64,000 nucleotides of DNA. Source: Mucilaginibacter pankratovii. GTDB taxonomy: Bacteria > Bacteroidota > Bacteroidia > Sphingobacteriales > Sphingobacteriaceae. Below the pieces are notes generated by a model. The model was given only the letters and a program-made list of their open reading frames with translations, did not search any database and had not been told where the DNA came from. Both the position numbers and the translations under genes were made by a program. This document shows, one piece after another, positions 61,866-64,000 of the stretch. The DNA is taken from contig NZ_JACWMY010000011.1 of NCBI RefSeq assembly GCF_014773265.1, positions 186,001 to 250,000 of the forward strand, written 5' to 3'. Numbering within the stretch: position 1 is the first letter of the stretch; the number at the start of each line of letters is the position of its first letter.

Positions 61866-62078
61866 ATGGCAACGCAATTTATAACCAACGACAATGGGGA
61901 AAAGACATCGGTTATTATTCCTATAAACGAATATGAAGACCTTATTCATTCCCATCACCTTAACCTTGAGCTTACTGATGAATATAAGCAGATGATTGAC
62001 AAAATGCTTGAAGAAGAAGCTAATGGCGAGGTGACCTACATTTCTGAAGAAGTTATAAGGAAAAGATTTGAACGTTAA
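61866..62078 (+). CDS. Antitoxin of a ParE/RelE-type module
   Basis: 70 residues from ATG 61866 (a TTG lies two codons upstream). The N-terminal part TQFITNDNGEKTSVIIPINEYEDLIH resembles the Phd/YefM-type beta strand and helix, and the acidic C-terminal part (MLEEEANGEVTYISEEVIRKRFER) would wrap the toxin. The stop overlaps the toxin ATG by one base (TAATG), the standard coupling in such modules. It probably represses its own promoter in the 50-base gap shared with the divergent small gene. Confidence 0.85.
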   Translation: MATQFITNDNGEKTSVIIPINEYEDLIHSHHLNLELTDEYKQMIDKMLEEEANGEVTYISEEVIRKRFER

Positions 62079-62356
62079 TGGCCAAACCACTCGTTTACCG
62101 TTCAGAAGCAAAAAAAGACCTTGGAGAGATTGAGGAGTACTACGACAAAATATCACCCTCTATCACGAATAACTTTTTTAAGGAATATTTTCTGACATTA
62201 AAGTACATCAAGCTGGGCCCTGAAATGTTCCAGGTAAGATATAGAGGAATTAGAATAGCCCCTCTATATCGTTTTCCTTACGGTATACATTATAGTGAGA
62301 CAACTGACGCTATTATCATTTACAGGATTTTACACACTAAGCGATATTTCAAATAA
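62078..62356 (+). CDS. ParE/RelE superfamily toxin
   Basis: 92 residues. Typical fold order: YRSEAKKDLGEIEEYYDKISPSI (strand and two helices), then strands FQVRYRGIRIAPLYRFPYGIHYS and DAIIIYRILHTKRYF. The ending IIIYRILHTKR resembles ParE/RelE toxins with a basic C-terminus. It would poison gyrase (ParE) or cut mRNA on the ribosome (RelE); the lack of a clear RelE catalytic set favours the ParE side, but this is uncertain. It is neutralised by the antitoxin encoded directly upstream. Confidence 0.88.
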   Translation: MAKPLVYRSEAKKDLGEIEEYYDKISPSITNNFFKEYFLTLKYIKLGPEMFQVRYRGIRIAPLYRFPYGIHYSETTDAIIIYRILHTKRYFK

Positions 62357-62359
62357 ATT

Positions 62360-63217
62360 TCACCCCTTCCCCACCTGCTTTATCACTGCAATCAAATCCT
62401 CCCCGCCAAATTCCGCCTGTGCGGCTGCGTAAGTTTTTAATGCTGCTTCGCCTAATGGTGATGATAAACCGATGCCCTGCGCCAGTTTGAGGTCTTTAAC
62501 GATGTTGTTTAACGAGAACGCAGCGCTGTAGTTATCATTCAAAATCGTATCGCCTTTTATTTTCATAAACGGGTTTGCCAAGGCGCCGTTATTCAGCAGG
62601 TTCAATAAAATCTCCGGGGCGATGCCGTTTTGTTTGGCCAGTACAACCGCCTCTGCCAAACCCTGTGCGTGGATGCTAAGCAGCGTATTGATGGCCAGTT
62701 TGGCTACATTACCTGCACCCACTTCGCCAATAAGGGTAGCGCTTTTGCCTATGGTCTCTAATACCGGTTTAACCCGTTCAAACGCTGCGGCGTCGCCTCC
62801 GACCATGATAACCAGTTGAGCGGTTTCGGCTTGTTTAACGCTACCAGAAACCGGGGCATCCAGGTAAGCATTGCCCTGTTCGGCACACGCCGCTGCAATT
62901 TCCTTACTGATGGCAGGCGACACGGTGCTCATGTTGATGATAACTTTGCCCGTAGTGTTTGTACTCAGCAAACCATGTTGGCCATGGAAGATCTCGTTAA
63001 TAGCCTTATCGTCCGTCACCATAATGATCACCATATTAGCCTGCGCTATTAGTTGTGCCGGGGTAGCCGCGGTGTCCGCTCCCTGTTCTTTCAGAGCGGC
63101 TTCCTTATCTTTATTGCGGTTATAAACGGTTACCGGGTAACCCGCTTTGATCAATTGCTGCGACATGGGCGTGCCCATCAGTCCGAGGCCTATCCAACCT
63201 ATTGTTGTTTTCTCCAT
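62360..63217 (-). CDS. 3-hydroxyisobutyrate dehydrogenase family oxidoreductase
   Basis: 285 residues. Rossmann NAD(P) motif GLGLMG at residues 11-16, followed by TVYNRNKDK, where the N-R favours NADPH. The substrate motif is DAPVSGSVKQAETAQL, and the catalytic lysine lies in GAGNVAKLAINTLL. The family (PF03446/PF14833) includes 3-hydroxyisobutyrate dehydrogenase, tartronate semialdehyde reductase and succinic semialdehyde reductases; the exact one cannot be told. It starts close to the toxin gene end (convergent, three-base gap) with no functional link seen. Confidence 0.92.
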   Translation of the reverse strand: MEKTTIGWIGLGLMGTPMSQQLIKAGYPVTVYNRNKDKEAALKEQGADTAATPAQLIAQANMVIIMVTDDKAINEIFHGQHGLLSTNTTGKVIINMSTVSPAISKEIAAACAEQGNAYLDAPVSGSVKQAETAQLVIMVGGDAAAFERVKPVLETIGKSATLIGEVGAGNVAKLAINTLLSIHAQGLAEAVVLAKQNGIAPEILLNLLNNGALANPFMKIKGDTILNDNYSAAFSLNNIVKDLKLAQGIGLSSPLGEAALKTYAAAQAEFGGEDLIAVIKQVGKG

Positions 63218-63280
63218 AAAACAAATATCTGTTTATCGGCTGATATTATTATGTATTTTAGTGACGAGAAAATCCCTGAA

Positions 63281-64000
63281 ATGAAGAAGCTTTTTTTTGC
63301 GCTTATCCCCGTCATTGTTCTCTTATCCTGCAAAAGCAACATAAAAAACAAACCTGCCGATACGCTTACAGCGGTAAAACCTGCCCGGGTATCGCCTGTA
63401 AAAAAGCTGCTGCCCATTTACCAGGGTGTTTGGGTAAAAAGCGATTATATCGAAAAAATAAAGCAGACACATTCTGTTTTGGCAGCGGTAGATTTGGTAA
63501 CCGGCATAACCGGGATGCAGATAGACAGCAGCCTGCTTAACGGGGATAGCCTGGAGGCAACCGTTGGCTGGGATAATCAAAACCCCGGAAGTGTCGCGCT
63601 TACTTTTAAACCCGGCAAAAACCCCGCTGCGGTTAAATTTGGAGAGGATGAGCTTGGCTATTCCATTACCAACGGCGATACCTCCTTAATTTTATACCAG
63701 GTTTACCAAAACCAGTTATTTAAAACCTTATACCATAAAATATTAAATGTAAGTGCCGACAGGAATGTAAGCGATGGCATTAACTATGCCATTAACAAAG
63801 CACTTATAGCCGGCGGCTACCTGCTCACCTTTGGACCAAAGAAAGTAAGTGAGGTAACCTTTACCGCCGACGGGCAGGTAACAGGCCTCGAGGGGTTTAA
63901 GAAGTATTTTGTTGAGAACGACCTGAAGCCGGGGCCTTTAAAAAATTTAGACCTTATTATTTTCGACGAGTTCAGCAGTAAAAGGGCAACTTACTCCTAC
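63281..64000 (+). CDS. Lipoprotein of unknown function, 5' part (cut by window end)
   Basis: The ATG at 63281 opens 240 codons without a stop up to the window edge. The N-terminus MKKLFFALIPVIVLLSC is a lipoprotein signal with C17. The mature protein has polar, beta-rich sequence (YQGVWVKSDYIEKIKQT, GSVALTFKPGKNPAAVKFG) similar in style to Bacteroidota periplasmic lipoproteins. No domain recognised. It is divergent from the dehydrogenase gene across 63 bases. Confidence 0.85.
   Translation, partial: MKKLFFALIPVIVLLSCKSNIKNKPADTLTAVKPARVSPVKKLLPIYQGVWVKSDYIEKIKQTHSVLAAVDLVTGITGMQIDSSLLNGDSLEATVGWDNQNPGSVALTFKPGKNPAAVKFGEDELGYSITNGDTSLILYQVYQNQLFKTLYHKILNVSADRNVSDGINYAINKALIAGGYLLTFGPKKVSEVTFTADGQVTGLEGFKKYFVENDLKPGPLKNLDLIIFDEFSSKRATYSY

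Overview
The window reads as a chromosomal segment of a Bacteroidota bacterium of the Sphingobacteriaceae type (Mucilaginibacter or Pedobacter-like; genus is an inference). The reasons are a TonB-dependent receptor with a carboxypeptidase-like N-terminal domain, many secreted plant-polysaccharide hydrolases, the long two-cysteine-pair form of IspG, promoters of the TAnnTTTG type without obvious Shine-Dalgarno sequences, degenerate sigma/anti-sigma pairs, LytS/LytTR pairs and very many intergenic palindromes. No rRNA, tRNA, CRISPR array, prophage or plasmid gene was seen.

Layout. 1-1162: end of one gene and an unknown membrane-anchored protein. 1163-11770 (all minus strand): a GH127 beta-L-arabinofuranosidase, a GH27 alpha-galactosidase, and a complete trans-4-hydroxy-L-proline pathway (deaminase, 2-oxoglutarate semialdehyde dehydrogenase, epimerase, D-hydroxyproline dehydrogenase) with an AraC regulator. 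Read together these genes look like a utilisation locus for hydroxyproline-rich plant glycoproteins (extensins): strip arabinose and galactose, then burn the hydroxyproline to 2-oxoglutarate. This is the most interesting proposal in the window. 12009-13341: three small secreted proteins, two of them tandem duplicates. 13550-18288: a metal (probably copper) cassette with TonB receptor, PepSY membrane protein and heavy-metal-binding lipoprotein. 18416-22816: DUF3179 protein, DsbA/FrnE-like oxidoreductase, a lipoprotein with a Gly-Thr minisatellite, an MFS transporter. 23053-28407: beta-mannan disaccharide operon (AraC, sodium symporter, GH130 mannosylglucose phosphorylase, mannobiose/cellobiose 2-epimerase). 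28944-31538: Mla-type lipid ABC transporter.

31651-32790: a REP-associated tyrosine transposase (RAYT) gene lying exactly between two halves of a palindromic REP pair, inside an array of about 14 small hairpins. 32939-37630: NmrA-type reductase, AraC regulator, DUF4126 protein, degenerate ECF sigma/anti-sigma pair and a 53-residue charged protein. 37627-49984: hybrid histidine kinase, GH51 arabinofuranosidase, lipoproteins, Bcr/CflA efflux pump, GntP permease with exported hydrolase, and a PAS histidine kinase whose last ~20 residues are displaced by a one-base frameshift. 50039-59310: a hydrolase-like protein lacking its nucleophile serine, DnaK, DoxX-like protein, a membrane AraC regulator, GNAT, a LytTR two-component pair. 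59540-64000: IspG carrying two repeat-derived inserts, a ParE-type toxin-antitoxin pair with an extra antitoxin-like gene head to head, a 3-hydroxyisobutyrate-dehydrogenase-family enzyme, and the start of a lipoprotein gene cut by the window edge.

The intergenic DNA is unusually rich in inverted repeats: at least seven sequence families, two of which have also entered the ispG reading frame.
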